A stretch of DNA of 64,000 nucleotides, taken from assembly GCA_006503535.1 (NCBI GenBank), contig QYRS01000009.1, positions 1,240,001 through 1,304,000 of the forward strand, in the 5' to 3' direction. This document shows, one piece after another, positions 35,660 to 48,436 of the stretch (position 1 is its first letter; every line of letters starts with the position of its first letter). The stretch is from Arthrinium phaeospermum (Eukaryota > Ascomycota > Sordariomycetes > Amphisphaeriales > Apiosporaceae). The notes beneath the pieces were generated by a model, which was given only the letters and a program-made list of their open reading frames with translations, did not search any database and had not been told where the DNA came from. Both the position numbers and the translations under genes were made by a program.

Positions 35660-37291
35660 TGGGACATGACGGGTGATCGTTTATCCCTTTACCACAACTA
35701 ACCAAAAGTGTAGTGGGTGGGAATGTGTTGCAATGCATGTGTAAAACGTTGTAAAAGGGGGTCAGGAAATGGGCTGGCTCATGCACCAAAAAGGAGGGAC
35801 TCGCAGTACGGCGTTTTGTTGATATATACACCCGTTAGGGGGCATGGCATTCTGGCTGAACTTATACTGTATGTACTGTATGTAATTGATATACCACTCT
35901 TTTCGCAACTCAAGAAACTATTTCTCTATTGCTTGTTTGTCTGGCTTTTTCTAAATGAAGAACGCTCCTTTTGCTTCGATCCAGTTCCATCATTAGGGAG
36001 CATAAATGAAAAAGAGTAAGCGAGCTGCGCACTACCAAAAGTACACTAGGATCAAAGGACAGCAATGCAGGAACTATCCGTTACACTCAGACTCCCACCG
36101 ACATCCCGTGGTCAGCATTATTCACAAATCATGTCATTTCGAAGACCATTACGCGAGTCATCCTCTCAAATGTTTATTCAATGCATGTAGCAAAACCAAT
36201 CTCGTGTCGTGTCTCGACATTGCCAGGTTCCCGCTCCTCAGGAGGGCTATCGTCGATCGATGAGAGAATCCCGATGCGATCGACTGATTGGATTGATTCG
36301 GTGCGAACCCGGCGGCATTTGCCGCGGCTCCTAACCTGACCACCAGCCAAGCATAGCTGGATGACACCACACTGACGCGACCTGCCAATCTGCGAGAAGG
36401 GTCCAACGACAGCAAAGCAGCTAAAGAAGCGCCCAATGATTCAGGGTCGTTTACAAGGGATAGATAGTATTGGTAATCCAGAGACGACCCCACGAAACCA
36501 ATGCCCTGGGACGAATCGAAGTCGGATGTCCTTTTCTTTTTTTAAGATGACTGGCTAGTCAGTCATACCGATCGGACTGGTAGGTTTGGATCACCCACGT
36601 GGCTGTGCATGATGGGTATCAAAGAGAGTTTCAAGTCCCTACTTTGGACGAGGTCCAGAAGGCAATCGCTTCGATAATTAAGAAGTAAACAGTATTGGAT
36701 GATCGTTTGAAGAAAAAGGTTACCAGTGTCAGAGTGGTTGGAAAGAACCCATAGTTTAGGGGGTCACATATTGACGATCACGATTGCCCGCAGGGCTAAG
36801 ACAGACTTGGTTGGAATCATGGAATTGATATTCAATCGTTCAGGACACTCTTCGCCCGTGATATATGCAAGACCCCATGTATGCCTCCCTCGTCTCTCCA
36901 ATCGTCATGTAAATCGAAAAGGTATCATACTTAAAACTAGTATTTTGAATGCATTGCCAGGTTTTCGCTTCCTTGCAGATAATACAGTAGCAATGCCAGA
37001 TCTTCCCGTCCAAACGCCGCCCTATGCAAAGTGTGATGGGGAAAATAAAAATAAAACATGAATGTTTTCTCTCATATGGTTAGATAGCGGAACTCCCATG
37101 CAGGACGTTTTTGAAAACAATGTTTTGCAGCCGGTGAAAACAAAAACCGCTGTGCGTGACAAAAAGGAGGATCATCATTAATCGCCCGACTGCTCCCAAA
37201 CAACGCCAAAACCCAAATAAATGCCGTTGAAATCGTGAAATGTGTGAAACACAGGATGGTGGTTCGCAAGCATGAAGCAATGAAGTGTCGC
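35660..37291. other. intergenic downstream of frq; probable antisense promoter region
   Basis: 1.6 kb between the FMP25-like 3' end and the frq stop codon. No protein-coding gene is supported. It contains the paired GATCGA sites annotated separately, in the place where the antisense qrf transcript of Neurospora frq would start. Confidence 0.5.
36256..36284. promoter_or_regulatory. candidate light-response element (paired GATCGA) downstream of frq
   Basis: GATCGAT at 36256-36262 and GATCGA at 36279-36284, with CCGATG between them. GATCGA-like repeats are bound by the White Collar complex in Neurospora. The site is about 1 kb downstream of the frq stop. In Neurospora, WCC drives the antisense transcript qrf from a light-response element downstream of frq. 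Confidence 0.4.
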
Positions 37292-40069
37292 TCAGGCCTC
37301 ATCCGCGCTGCTGTAACCGTGACTAACGGCTCCACCCGCGGTTGCGACCGAGCTGCCTGTCGTCATCTTGGACACGTCTGACGGACGTCCCCGCTGGAGC
37401 GCAGCGGGCTCAACCGCTTGGTCCGGCGTCGAATCACCGGTCTCGCCAAATCCAGCCTCATCGTCCGACTGCTCGTCCTCATCGTCATCGCTCGTCATTG
37501 TATCATTATGGGTAGAGCGCCGCGCGCCAGATCGAACATAAGGGCGGCGGCTGCTGACTGCCTTGCCTCCCATTTCCGACCCACTACCGGACTCTTCCGA
37601 GTCGGAAAGGGAATCCGAGGACCCAAAAAAGAAGGTAGGCGGCGGGAGCGGAACCGGTGGAAGTCGTCGCAGGTTGCCAGCCACGTACTTGATGCCGAGC
37701 TTGGAAGCTTTCTGTCTGGCCGGCTGCAATAGCGGGGACCTCGTGCTCATGGCAGCAAGACGTGCAGCGACCGAGTCGGCCATATCCTGGGTCTCGATTG
37801 ATCCATCTCGGCTGGCAACACAAGCATCCTCAGACTTCTTGGGTCGGTGTGTTTCCACGACAACGACAAAATGGTCGTCGGGGGTAATGCCACCAAGCCC
37901 GCTAGCCTCGAAGTTGACGGACGTGCAGATTGGGTCGAGTCGGACCAAGGGAAGCTAGTTTGCATGTCTTCAGGTTCTTCGTCGTCGTCGGGCGTGAGAC
38001 CTGGAGGTACGAAATCGAGATCCATCATAGCGTGGTGCGACACGAGGCTGCTAAGCGGCTTGAAAGGGATCGACGATCCTGAAGGGGTCCGCTTGAATTC
38101 TGGGCCAATGATGTCAACCCGTGGTGACGTGGAGACCTGCAGCGACGAGTCGGAAGAATGGGGAGAGTCTCTCCAAAATCCCCCGACAAGTCTGTGCAGA
38201 AGGGTGCGCCCGTGTAGTAGATGATTGCACCATCACGGCGTCGCTTTCGCTGAGTAAGACCAGAGGCGCCGCTGCTGTTCCATTTGGCAGTGATGCCCAA
38301 ATGACTCTGCTGGGGTTGGTCGTAGGACGACTCGCTGTCGTCACCCACTAGCGACGGCTGCTCATCCGAAGACGAGCTTTGCTGATGCACAAACAGCGGT
38401 TTGTAGTGGAAGCTGTCAGCGGATGAGTTGGAAAGTTGGGGTCCGAACTTGGAGGGTTCAGACGTTATGACGTCATTGCCGGCTGATGTGTGCGTTTTCA
38501 GCTTCTTGCGCTGATCCTGGCCATTGGATCCATCCGTCTCGTCGCTCGAGTTTCCGCGCTGTGAATTGTCGCCGCTGCTCTCGCTGCTAAATTTGGTGCC
38601 AAAGTCACCGCCTCTCCAGCGGATTTTGCGGCCATCGGGCGAGAGCTGGAACTTCTCGCTCCTCTCGGATACTGCGCTGCGAATAAAATCGGGCGTGACA
38701 TTGAAGATGTGAAGCTGCGCCAAGTTGCACAGCAAATTGAGATACACCCAACCTTCCGCATCCGGAGCAACATCCCTTGCCGAGTATTGCTTCTTCTGGG
38801 GTGCGTCCAGACCCAGGTGACGTATGTAGTCCATGTTCTCCGAAGGGTTTTGTGGTCGGTCAGGGTCCAAGTCGCGGGGTATGGTAGCGCGCTGCTCTGG
38901 CGTCGACTCGCTGGGCGGTGAAACGTCGTGCGACCCACCATCGCCGCTGCCATTGTCGCGCGAGTCCATTTGATCCTCGTTGGAGTTAGAGGCCGAGCCA
39001 TTGCCGCGTGAGTGTGAGCGGTTCTCCTTTTCTCCACAGCGTGGCAAAATTTGGGCCTCCCTGCTTGCTGCTCCTCCTGGCACTGCCAAAGACTTGTCTT
39101 CAGCTGCAGGGATCTCGACACCCTCGGTAATAGCCGGCGGTATTGTCGGGACTGAGAGTGGCTGAGCGGCGACGGGGACGACCGTCGTCGTGTAGTATTT
39201 TTCGATGGTTTGATCTGAGCTTTGTCGGCCGAGGCGACCAGGCAGTGACGGGCCAGCTGAACTCTGGCCAGTAGACATGGAGGCGTAAGCTGAATCGGCC
39301 TGCATCGCTCCCGGGCGGCTGTTTGATCCAGACGACGAAGATGCATGTTTAGACGAATTGAGGCCTTTGCCTTTGACCTTTGCCATTTTCCGACGCGACG
39401 AGTCCCAACACTTGAGCCGTCGAGACTCGTGGTGAAATCTCTCAATGCAGCTTCAAGCTCCCGCTTCCTGCGACTTGGCAAACCGTGCACCTTGACCTCG
39501 AACAGCTTCTCCCGCCGTAGGGAATCGGGGCCCATCTGCTTGTAGCGCTTCAACTCATCCCGTAGTCTCCTGTTCTCGATGGTGAGGTCGTCAATCACGC
39601 TTCGATAGTCGTCCGCGCTGCTACTTTGGTGGGTGAGGCCAGGTCGTATGGAGTTGGCAAGATTCCGGTTCTGAACGAATCGGTAGGCTGGGCTTTGCGA
39701 TGGTATTGGGTATTTTATGCCCTCTTCGTTCGACTCGTCCGATTCACGTTGGAAGAAGGGCGGGTCGACGTCCATGGACGAGTCAAATGCGGCGGCCGGG
39801 TTCGTGTTCGACTGGTCAAACCAACGGGTCGGATCGCTGATTCCGGTTTGCTGAGATTCGTTGGAAGAATGCCGCCTCGGGGACTTGTGTACCGGTGCAC
39901 CGGCGTCGCCGCCAGGTGGGGAGGGGCGCTTCGAAGCTTCCCGCGCCATGCGATGATGCCTCAGCGTGATTGAGTTCTCGGGAGATGTCCTCCTCGGGTT
40001 GTTATACGTTATCTTGGGTGCGGGCGGCGGAGGTTGGGAGCCCGCCGATATATTCTTCGGATCGGCCAT
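37292..40069 (-). CDS. frq: frequency circadian clock protein FRQ, frame-broken in this assembly
   Basis: Core negative element of the fungal circadian clock: with FRH and CK1 it inhibits the White Collar complex. A single long exon on the minus strand. Landmarks: [16 protein letters not shown], a coiled-coil near residues 153-180 ([20 protein letters not shown]), [62 protein letters not shown] and [17 protein letters not shown] of the CK1-binding region, a basic QRKKLK that could be the nuclear localisation signal, [63 protein letters not shown] and an acidic Ser-rich tail. Three one-base losses break the frame, at CCC 39404-39406, GGGG 38160-38163 and GG 37919-37920 (plus strand). Adding one base at each gives one open frame of 926 residues without introns. 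Met1 and Met99 correspond to the long and short FRQ starts of Neurospora. Confidence 0.93.
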
Positions 40070-41408
40070 AGTGGCATGTGTGCGATCTGTAGAATCCGTA
40101 ATTTTGAGGTCAGCCCGCTACTTTAGCGGGCAGCGATACTCAGAATGTATAACAGGAGAGCCTGAAGGCCAAGTAGCAAGTTAGTTACTGCAAGGAAAGA
40201 GAGAGAGGCAATGCAACAACAGCGCTTGTAAATGGATCTTGGTACCATGCTGCTGGCCTGGCATGAGAGAGACACTTGGTAGCCAGCGGCTGCCGAGTGG
40301 TATGGAATAACAGAAAATGGTCAAGATGAACTTGAGTAAAAGAAAATGGACAGACGGGCCAATACTGATAGACCCGTTCGTCGTTTGAGTGCATAGGAAA
40401 TCAAGGACAGCAAGGAAATACTACGTGAGACATACTTGACTCTTCTCTTGACAGACTGGTTTGTGACCAATCTCGGTGGCTCTCAAGGAAAGCTCTGGTC
40501 AAGTCGGAATTATCGTATATGTGAAAGATAATTCCAGATGATGGAGCAGAAGGGTGGAGGGGAAGGTCCAGCCAATGTCCAGTGTTTAACAAATATTTTC
40601 GATCAGACGAGGGTTTACCGTTTGTGGATATCCGTGTGGATGATGGTAATATGGTGGTGAGAAGTCCCGGTGCTGTGGTGTCTAAGTAAGGCCTGGTCTG
40701 TTGTTGACGGGGGGGTCGCGAGGCTGGTTATGGGAGGAGCAATGTGTAGGTGGTGGAAAAAGGCAGCGACATCAGATGTTTGGCGATGACGATAGCAGCA
40801 ACATCGGGAGATGGCATCGAGATTCGGAATTGTTGAATTTCTCGAAGAATCAATTCTCCCAGTATTAAGGTGGGATTGTACTGTAATAGCAGCCGGGAAA
40901 ACTGGTTGTCGCGCCATGGTGCAGTTCTGGCCGTCTCTGCCCTCTGCAACTGTGAGTTCTGTAGTAGGCGAAGATTGCTCATACACGGTGCCCGATCTCG
41001 AGGTCGGTGGAGAAAACATAGAGATCGAGGGTCTCGCTTCTCATCACTGCTGATCCAGGGTCTAATCCCAAGAAAGGTACCTGTGGACAAGAGCCCACAA
41101 GAAGGTGGGGGTGACCGTAGAGCGTCTTTGCACCAATCAGCATGGCCCATTACCCTTAGCGACTCCAGTATCTGCTGGCCGACAAGGATGTGGCAAACGG
41201 ACATGCAGGAGAACCTGAGAGAAACTACAAAGCAGGAGGAACACCGGGGACAGCACAAGTTCTGGGTACAGCGATCAGGGTGATCGGTGGGCAGAATGAG
41301 AGAGGGAGCAAAGTCGCGGTACCTTGAACGGGCCCTGTGACGACATGCTTCCACTCTGCGTAGTGGTGTGGCCATAGTTCCGAGCTCTTTTTGGTGTCCA
41401 CTGCCCAC
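40070..41408 (-). promoter_or_regulatory. frq upstream leader region
   Basis: Neurospora frq has a leader of more than 1 kb with upstream ORFs and alternatively spliced introns that decide which start codon is used. The corresponding region here holds several short upstream frames (for example 40401-40592 and 40615-41019 on the minus strand) but no conserved protein. The limits of the transcript cannot be set from sequence. Confidence 0.4.
41272..41286. promoter_or_regulatory. candidate GATC-type palindrome upstream of frq
   Basis: CGATCA-GGG-TGATCG is a perfect inverted repeat with a 3-base centre, about 1.2 kb before the frq start codon. It carries two GATC cores of the type seen in light-response elements. 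Function not shown. Confidence 0.3.
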
Positions 41409-43725
41409 TGTTCCCTCCCTGAAAAAGTCTCCGTTCCACTAGCCTTTCTTCATTTTCAACCTGTCTCGTGTCGCGAGGCTACATACATAGTAGTACGGAG
41501 TACGTACATTGGAAGAAGTGGGAGAGTGGGCAATGGGCTCATTAATCAATGGCACCGGGCACCCGAATTGACCACTCGCGCAGATGTCAGAAATCAATAC
41601 AAGTACCACAGGCTGCCATACTGCTGACTGCCTTGCTGCTCGTCGCAGACGGGCAGATGTTTACACACAATGCTCGATCTTGCGGAATGCTGCTAGTGAC
41701 ATTTGAATTGACGAGCAAGAGAACTGTCATGCAGCTTGCACTCTCTAGTCTGGTCTGGGCCAATTCGATGGGCGGACAGGCGGGCCTAGGCTTTGGGGGT
41801 CTGAATAAAGGCGGTTGCCCATCCCAGAGCCCATCCGTCAGTGGCAACCCACTGCCCGCCGGCTGTGGCGTGTGGTTGGCCAGAAGAGTCGGGCTTCCGG
41901 GTGCATCAAGATTCAGGGAGCTCTGCCAAGCTAAGGGTAAAAAAGTGAGACCCTTCGATCCTCTGTTCAACCACGATCCTCACGGCGTATCCAACGTAAG
42001 GAATGAAACACTGCCTTTTGTTTGCAATCACAAGAGAGCAAATACCCGCAACAGTCACGGCCCTGGCGCGGAGTAACCCAGCACCCATACATAGTAATGT
42101 GCTCGTAATATTGAATCGATCGAACAATCCGACTAGACCCCTACTGCCCAGAAGTAGTCGGAAAAGAAGGGGTCTGGAGAGGAAGACCGACCGGCCGGGT
42201 GAGCTCAACTCATCGTGTTCTCCGCCTGTTGCTCGACCAAGAAAACAAAAACATGAAGAACAAAAAAAAGCTTTGGCATTTCTTTTGATTGCAGCCCTAC
42301 GGAGTACAGCACATATGTCCGCATCAAAACCCGCGAGCCTGCCGCCCGCTTGCCGCATGTCCTCGGCGTTGGTCGTTTTCTTGGCGGCCTCCAGAACCGC
42401 ATGTCTCTGGCTAACGAGAAAAATGAAAATTGCCATCTTGTCGCTGCGTATTGGGTGGGTGGCGACATCGAAATTGCCATGATAACCTCAACAATGCCGT
42501 TTTGGAGCTCCATTGCAGGAGTCGCCGGCGTGCTAGCGTCGCAGCCGCCAGGAACGATGAAGATCCAGGCCCTCCTGGAAACCGTTCCGAAAGGCAGCGC
42601 ACAGCTGCGATTGGTCGGGCTCAGCCATCTGGATAAACCCAGCCCCGGCAACCTTTCCGGTGTTAAGGCGGAGGGGAACACAGATCGCTTCGGGGCGAGC
42701 TGTCTTGGGGGCAGATGTTAGACATGCGGGGAGGAGACGCCACAGGCGCTAGCAAGTCGGTAGGGCAGGGCGTGCGGGTTGCGGGTAGTGCTACTGTACT
42801 GCAGAGTGGTATTTAAAGCCCGCTGCCCCTTCGACTCTCGATCCTCACGACCACCGTTTGTTCCGGCGATCGAGAGCTCTCCGCAGTTGGCACATGGCCT
42901 CTCCAGCTGCGATCCAGCTGCAGCCCAGCCGTGCCAGCCCAAGTCGACAAACACCCCTCCACAAAGACCATCTCCCCCATGTGGCAAGACGGGCTGTCGT
43001 TGGCGATCATTTCCCAGGACAACCATCTGTCCCATTCCAAGTGGACGGTTTCCCCTTACCCACCAGGAGTATTCGCCACTCCCGCCCTGCAGGTGCTGGC
43101 AGGATGCCAGAATCCGAATACAGATGGGAATTACGAGCCTAAAGGATGGGCTTTCCCACTCTTCGATGCTGCAGGGGCACCCACAGGGGGGCACTGAGTC
43201 CCTGAGTTCGGCCGGCCAACCGCACCGTCCCGCCTGAGTGGTAGCGATCGACAGGCTGCTGCTGACTGCTGGCCAGCTGTCCGCCGATTCGCGAGACAAA
43301 TCTCGGCCCTGGCTGGAATGGACTGGGCCCGGAGATACCTCCTACGCGTCTTGTTTGACTATTCTTGCTGAGTAACCCGCGGCCTCAGTCTGGTATGCGG
43401 TCAAGCCAACGATGGGACACCGCATTTGAGGCAAAATCTGTTGCCATACGGCCTCTATTCCCAAGTATCGGGGGAGACTGCAAAATCTTAGCTCCGCAAC
43501 AATCTCCGGTTGCGCGCGCAGTAGGTCCAGGCCCCCCTTTTGGATCTCGGTTTTGTTTCACGGTGCTCAAAATCGAATTGCCACCAAGACCCCTCACCCA
43601 TCCACACGACGACCCTTCTATTGGTGCCAAGCAGTACTACCGCGAGTAGCTAACCAGAATCTCGTGACTTGAATATGCATTGCTGACAGCAGTATCGCAA
43701 CGGCTGTCTATCCTTGACGCAAAAC

Positions 43726-43848
43726 ATGGACGATGACCAGGGAAATGAGCGAGGAACTATGAGCTACTCTGATTGGGAGAATTGGTATGTCTCTGGATAC
43801 ACACCGCTTGCATTGCCCAGTCCTCAGTCCGACTTCGATCATAAGTAG
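43726..43848 (+). CDS. possible small ORF or first exon
   Basis: An ATG-to-stop frame of 40 residues, acidic and aromatic (starts MDDDQGNERG; contains SYSDWENWYVSGYTP and ends PSPQSDFDHK). The composition is more protein-like than that of neighbouring frames. A GTAGAG at the stop codon could be a donor, but I cannot find a convincing second exon. Not recognised. Confidence 0.2.
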   Translation: MDDDQGNERGTMSYSDWENWYVSGYTPLALPSPQSDFDHK

Positions 43849-46800
43849 AGCGGGAACGCACCCTGCCTGCGCGCTGTTATCCACCTTGTCTATTGCCGGA
43901 GCAAAATGTCCGGCTGCGAATGCCAACAGAGTCGCATTCGTGAATCGATATTTTCAGTGCAACTGGTCTAACTCAATTGGAACGAAAACACACAAGCTGC
44001 TGCATCCAGTTTATGACTACTAATATAGTGAATATATTTCTCTAACGGCCCTTGTTCAATTCTCATCATGTCCTTCTTTTGACCAGACTTACACTGCTCG
44101 ATTTGGTATAATCAATGTATCTACTTACACAGAAGCATCTGTTGACATGATTATTGACATTCTCTCAAAACTGCAGGCTATATGACGGGCGATATTAGAC
44201 GCTCGTCTCAGCACTCTGTCAAGAGTTCCTCCTGTTCCACATCGAAGGCGAAAACATATTTGGCCAGGCACGCGATACTTGTTATCCGTGTAATCTTTGA
44301 CGGCATTATGAGAAATCCCCCCTAGAGCCTCTTTTTATTGCAAACAAGTCCGCTTTGCGACTTGAGCACGAGACTCATCACTTGTATGGTCATATTACAG
44401 ATCCCCCATCAAGCACGTATCAGATTACAGGCCCATATCTATTACACCTAATTGGAGGGTTTGTGATGATGTTTGCACAGGTCGAGACAGTGCCTGAGAA
44501 CACTGTAATGCAAACATTTTCCTTGCCTATCGCACGACAAACAGTCTGACCATTCCATGGAATACAGCAATGTCTTTATACGGCTTTGGTATTCGTAGAC
44601 ATGGTACATGATAATACTCAGTATATGCATTCTTCATTCCTGTCGGAACCCATGGAGTTCTCCCGTGTTTCAATGGCAAACTGGAAGTCAAACTCCGCTC
44701 CCTTCGCGAATCTATGAAAGGCGCTTGTAAGCTCCAGCCATCTTGATATCATGTCAAGAGTGTTGCAATTTGAATAACTTGTACGGAGTAGGCTTGTTGT
44801 TACGAAGCGCCGCCTGCAATGAGGCCTGGCGAAGTCGATATCGACTTACCCCACGCCGTTACGGCAGGCGCAACATCCCACCACCACCTAAATGGGCCAG
44901 CACCCTTCCACGTCACGATCTACAGGAAGGACATCTGAGTACACAGTAGGTATGCATATACGTCTTGAGCCCGTTGTATGTATGCCCTTGGCACTGACGA
45001 GGAGGCTCGCGCTCAGAAGTGGCCATCCCCATTGCGAAAGAAAGCCCCGCACATATCTTTTTGGCATGGCTAGTGCTTGGGCGACTTCACGCCGCTTGCG
45101 CAATGCCCCAGGCCTCGACTCGCACCGCGAGCACCACTACTGCTGGAATCGCTGCGAAATAGCGCATACAACCAACAGTGAGGGGTAAGATAGTCCACGA
45201 GAACTCAAGCCCGAGCCTCTTCAGTCGCATGCTCGGGGCTGCATAAGAAAACGGCATGAAGGAGGAACAAAATGCGCACGACAAAACCAGACCAGGAGGG
45301 CAAAGCGGGGCATTGCTGCCAACCACCAACGTCGGTGGCAGGTTGGGGTAGCGGAAGGCCCCGCCGCTAATACAGTAGTGGAGTGTGTGGAGGGGAGCAG
45401 ACGACGGCCAGATATCATATCAATGTCCACGAATGTGTCGACCAAGACGCAGATACTGGATTGCAATGACCAGTGGCGTATAATCTCCATACGCTTCACG
45501 GCGGCAGCGGGTTTCTTCAGGGGCCGGTAGTTCAGTCACATAGACAAGCTGATTGTACCGGATGGCCGGTAATACCAGGAGAACGGCGATGACCAACTGG
45601 ACGAATATTCTCGGTGTCTTCCTTTTCGGAAAGAGGCGAGCGCGCTTCAGTGTGGCTGGACATGAAGACCTTACACGACCGGGTATCGTATTCCTAGTCG
45701 CTGGGGCCGGAGCTCAACCACCATCTACCTGCAGACCAGGTCGAGGTGGTGAGCGAGGTCGCGGGGAATGGGATAATGCGGTGGCACTGACGCAGGATCA
45801 CTATACCATAATCTGGGATATTGATGATCTTGGCGTGTTGGGGAATAATGTTCGGATCAGTTGAGAATATGAGGACGGAAGGAATGCGTTGAATCCTTTG
45901 AAGAGAAACAAATGGAGGTAAACGCCTCATCTTTTACTTAGAGCCTCGGGTCGGGCCGGGGTCGGACAGTAGTCACATTCTTGTCACTGTTAGAAAAACA
46001 TGAAACGGACTTGGTTGGACAGTGACAGCATGCCGCCCGCGCTTTGTGTAACCGGTGATGTTTCGCCCTGTGCCTGCCTTGATCCCTTTTCTCATCTCAG
46101 GCAGAGATGTGCTTCAAATTACAGATCATTGTGTCCGACGAAGACACTATAGATTTCGGTGAGCTTATCACCATACACAAGCTGCAAGATGTTCATTAGC
46201 TGGCTGCAGGGAATCACCACCCCCTTGCTTTGGACGGGAAGGTTACTTTCCCAATCAGCGGTGAGCAACAGCCACTCTAACCTACAAGGCAACCTTCTGG
46301 GCAACCCCATGCAGCCGCAAGCTATGATAGCTCTTGCCTAGATCGACTATTACCAGTAAGAACCACGGGCGGCATGCTTGAGTTTGCCTAGGTAGATTTG
46401 AGGCCTGAGCAAGCAAGGCCACCGGAGGGTCGCAAGAGACCCAGGTAGCCAGGAGTGGCTGATAACATCTCAGACCGCGTCGAGTAGGTAGACAACAAAC
46501 ATAGACAGTCATCGCGACCTGAGCATCGTTGAATGTGTACACGAACACGCGCAGATTCAAGAATATCATCTCGTATCGGGCCTTCGCCGGTTGTGAGAGG
46601 TATATGTGGCGCTCCCAGACCAGTTTATGAAGAGAAAGCAGTGAGATAAACAAAGAAACCCACGAGACCATACCGACATGTGATAGCTTGCGTCACCCAG
46701 CCACTCGCCCTATATAAGCAAGCCGGCCCCCCTTGCGCCCCAACATGTTGCAATCTATCATTTACTTAAGAGTAATGTGTCTGCAACAATCCGCTTGCAC

Positions 46801-48179
46801 AGCCTGTGCCTACTTTCACATCTCCACCCAAATTCTCCCATAGGTATTTACAATGTCAAATGATGTTGAGCAGTCTGGATCTACACATCTACCCCATCAT
46901 ACACTCATCTGAAGACATTGGATATGATGACTTTCTTTCTGGGTAGTAAACTGCTGAAAGCAGTCTATTGTTTCTGCCAGACTGATTTGGCACTGAATCG
47001 AAGTTGAGGAATCATCGATACATTCAAGCAAGCACAGTCAGCGACGGGCACAGCCAGCGATGGGCAATGCTGCTGAGGATGTCGCTCCCGATCCAGCGAA
47101 GGCCACCAGCTTTATACTCCTAAAGAACTCACCTCCAAGAGGAGACAGTACCTCGGGGCCCTCTGAGTGCCGAGTCCTGTCCGCCCGTATCAGCCGAACC
47201 CCCTGGCGCATACTCGATCATCTCGGACGTAACGGGCAGTAAGCCGGGGCTGGTCACCAGAGCAATCAAACATATCAAAATCAAAATTGGAAGAGGCTCA
47301 GGCTAAGTTACACCACCTTACTCCTGTCATTTACACTCCACGAGTTGGGGATATGATTAAATCAAACACGAAATCGACCAGCATAACCGTCGATACTCCT
47401 GGATTCGCATTCGCGGGCGACATCCATCATCGCACGGATTAACCCACAAGGGATAAGCCCCAGAACAAAGGTCAATCCGATGCGTGTCGATGCGATCCCA
47501 AGCATCTTCCCGGCGTCAATTGAACTATCATTTTCGTTGACGCAGGGATCGTTCAATCTTTGTGTTGCCAATCTGCGCTGATACGTTGTGCAACCAGAGT
47601 GACCATTGTACCCCTCACGAGATGGTTGAGCAGGTTCGACAAGACTAGCTAATGTTCACGAATAAGGTTATGTCCCAATCAGACCTCTGGTGTTTTACTG
47701 GACAATGCTTCTCGGCAATGAATGTCATCAACAGACCCCTACCTCACAACCGCACCGGGAACCCGGGTCTTCGCGCCTGATCCTTCGCCAGCCAACCGGT
47801 AGTCTAAGTGCTTCACATCGATGAATCGACAACTCAGAATGTCTTCTCCAGTTCGTTCTGGGCTACCGCCATCTAATGGACATTTTTCCGTTTTGATCCA
47901 TGTTTTTATAAAATCATATGAGGTTTATATGATCAATCTTCACCTTTCCGATATATTCAAAACCTGGCAGTCAACCCGAACGTTCCTTACTCTCGAGACG
48001 CCATGCCGCCCCAAATTAGATTAAATCGAGGCACGGAAACCGCCACCAACTTCTCGGTCGTTTTCCCTTTTCGAAAATTTTATTAGGATGAAGGAAGCCA
48101 GACTTCGCGGAGTCCCCGTTAGTTTGAAGATGAATCTTTAACGAGTTGAGAAAACCCGGTCAAATCTTACTGACATCAC

Positions 48180-48436
48180 TTATCCCTCGAGCAAGGCTTT
48201 CCCAATTTGGTTGAACATAAACCGCACCGTGCTCTTCTGATTGTCTCGGATTTCACGATACACGAATTGAGCACGACGTAATAGGCATGGCGGGTTAGTG
48301 ATAAATAGACCACTCCCCATCGTCAAGCTATCGATAAAATGGCGATGGTTTGGAACCAACCACTCAATATAACCCAATATACATGCCCTCCGGGTTATAT
48401 AAGCTGACCAAGTAGTATCTCGCAAGTCAATCCCTG
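48180..48436 (-). pseudogene. possible decayed exon of an unrecognised gene
   Basis: On the minus strand the frame begins right after a CTGACAG acceptor-like sequence (about 48437) with IDLRDTTWSAYITRRACILG. It continues as a well-composed protein segment (IEWLVPNHRHFIDSL, AQFVYREIRDNQKSTVRFM) for about 85 residues and stops at GGATAAGTGATG. A single G-to-A change in GGTAAGTGATG would explain this: the donor is lost and a stop is created. No start exon is found. The surroundings (47640-48480) are somewhat AT-rich. I cannot name the family. Confidence 0.25.

Noticed and set aside
36158..36493. 111-residue minus-strand frame downstream of frq
   Set aside because: No recognisable motif. The region is better explained by paired GATCGA sites in a noncoding flank.
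40728..41408. 226-residue minus-strand frame upstream of frq
   Set aside because: No motif, Cys/Arg/Pro-rich composition typical of chance frames, and it lies in the expected long frq leader.
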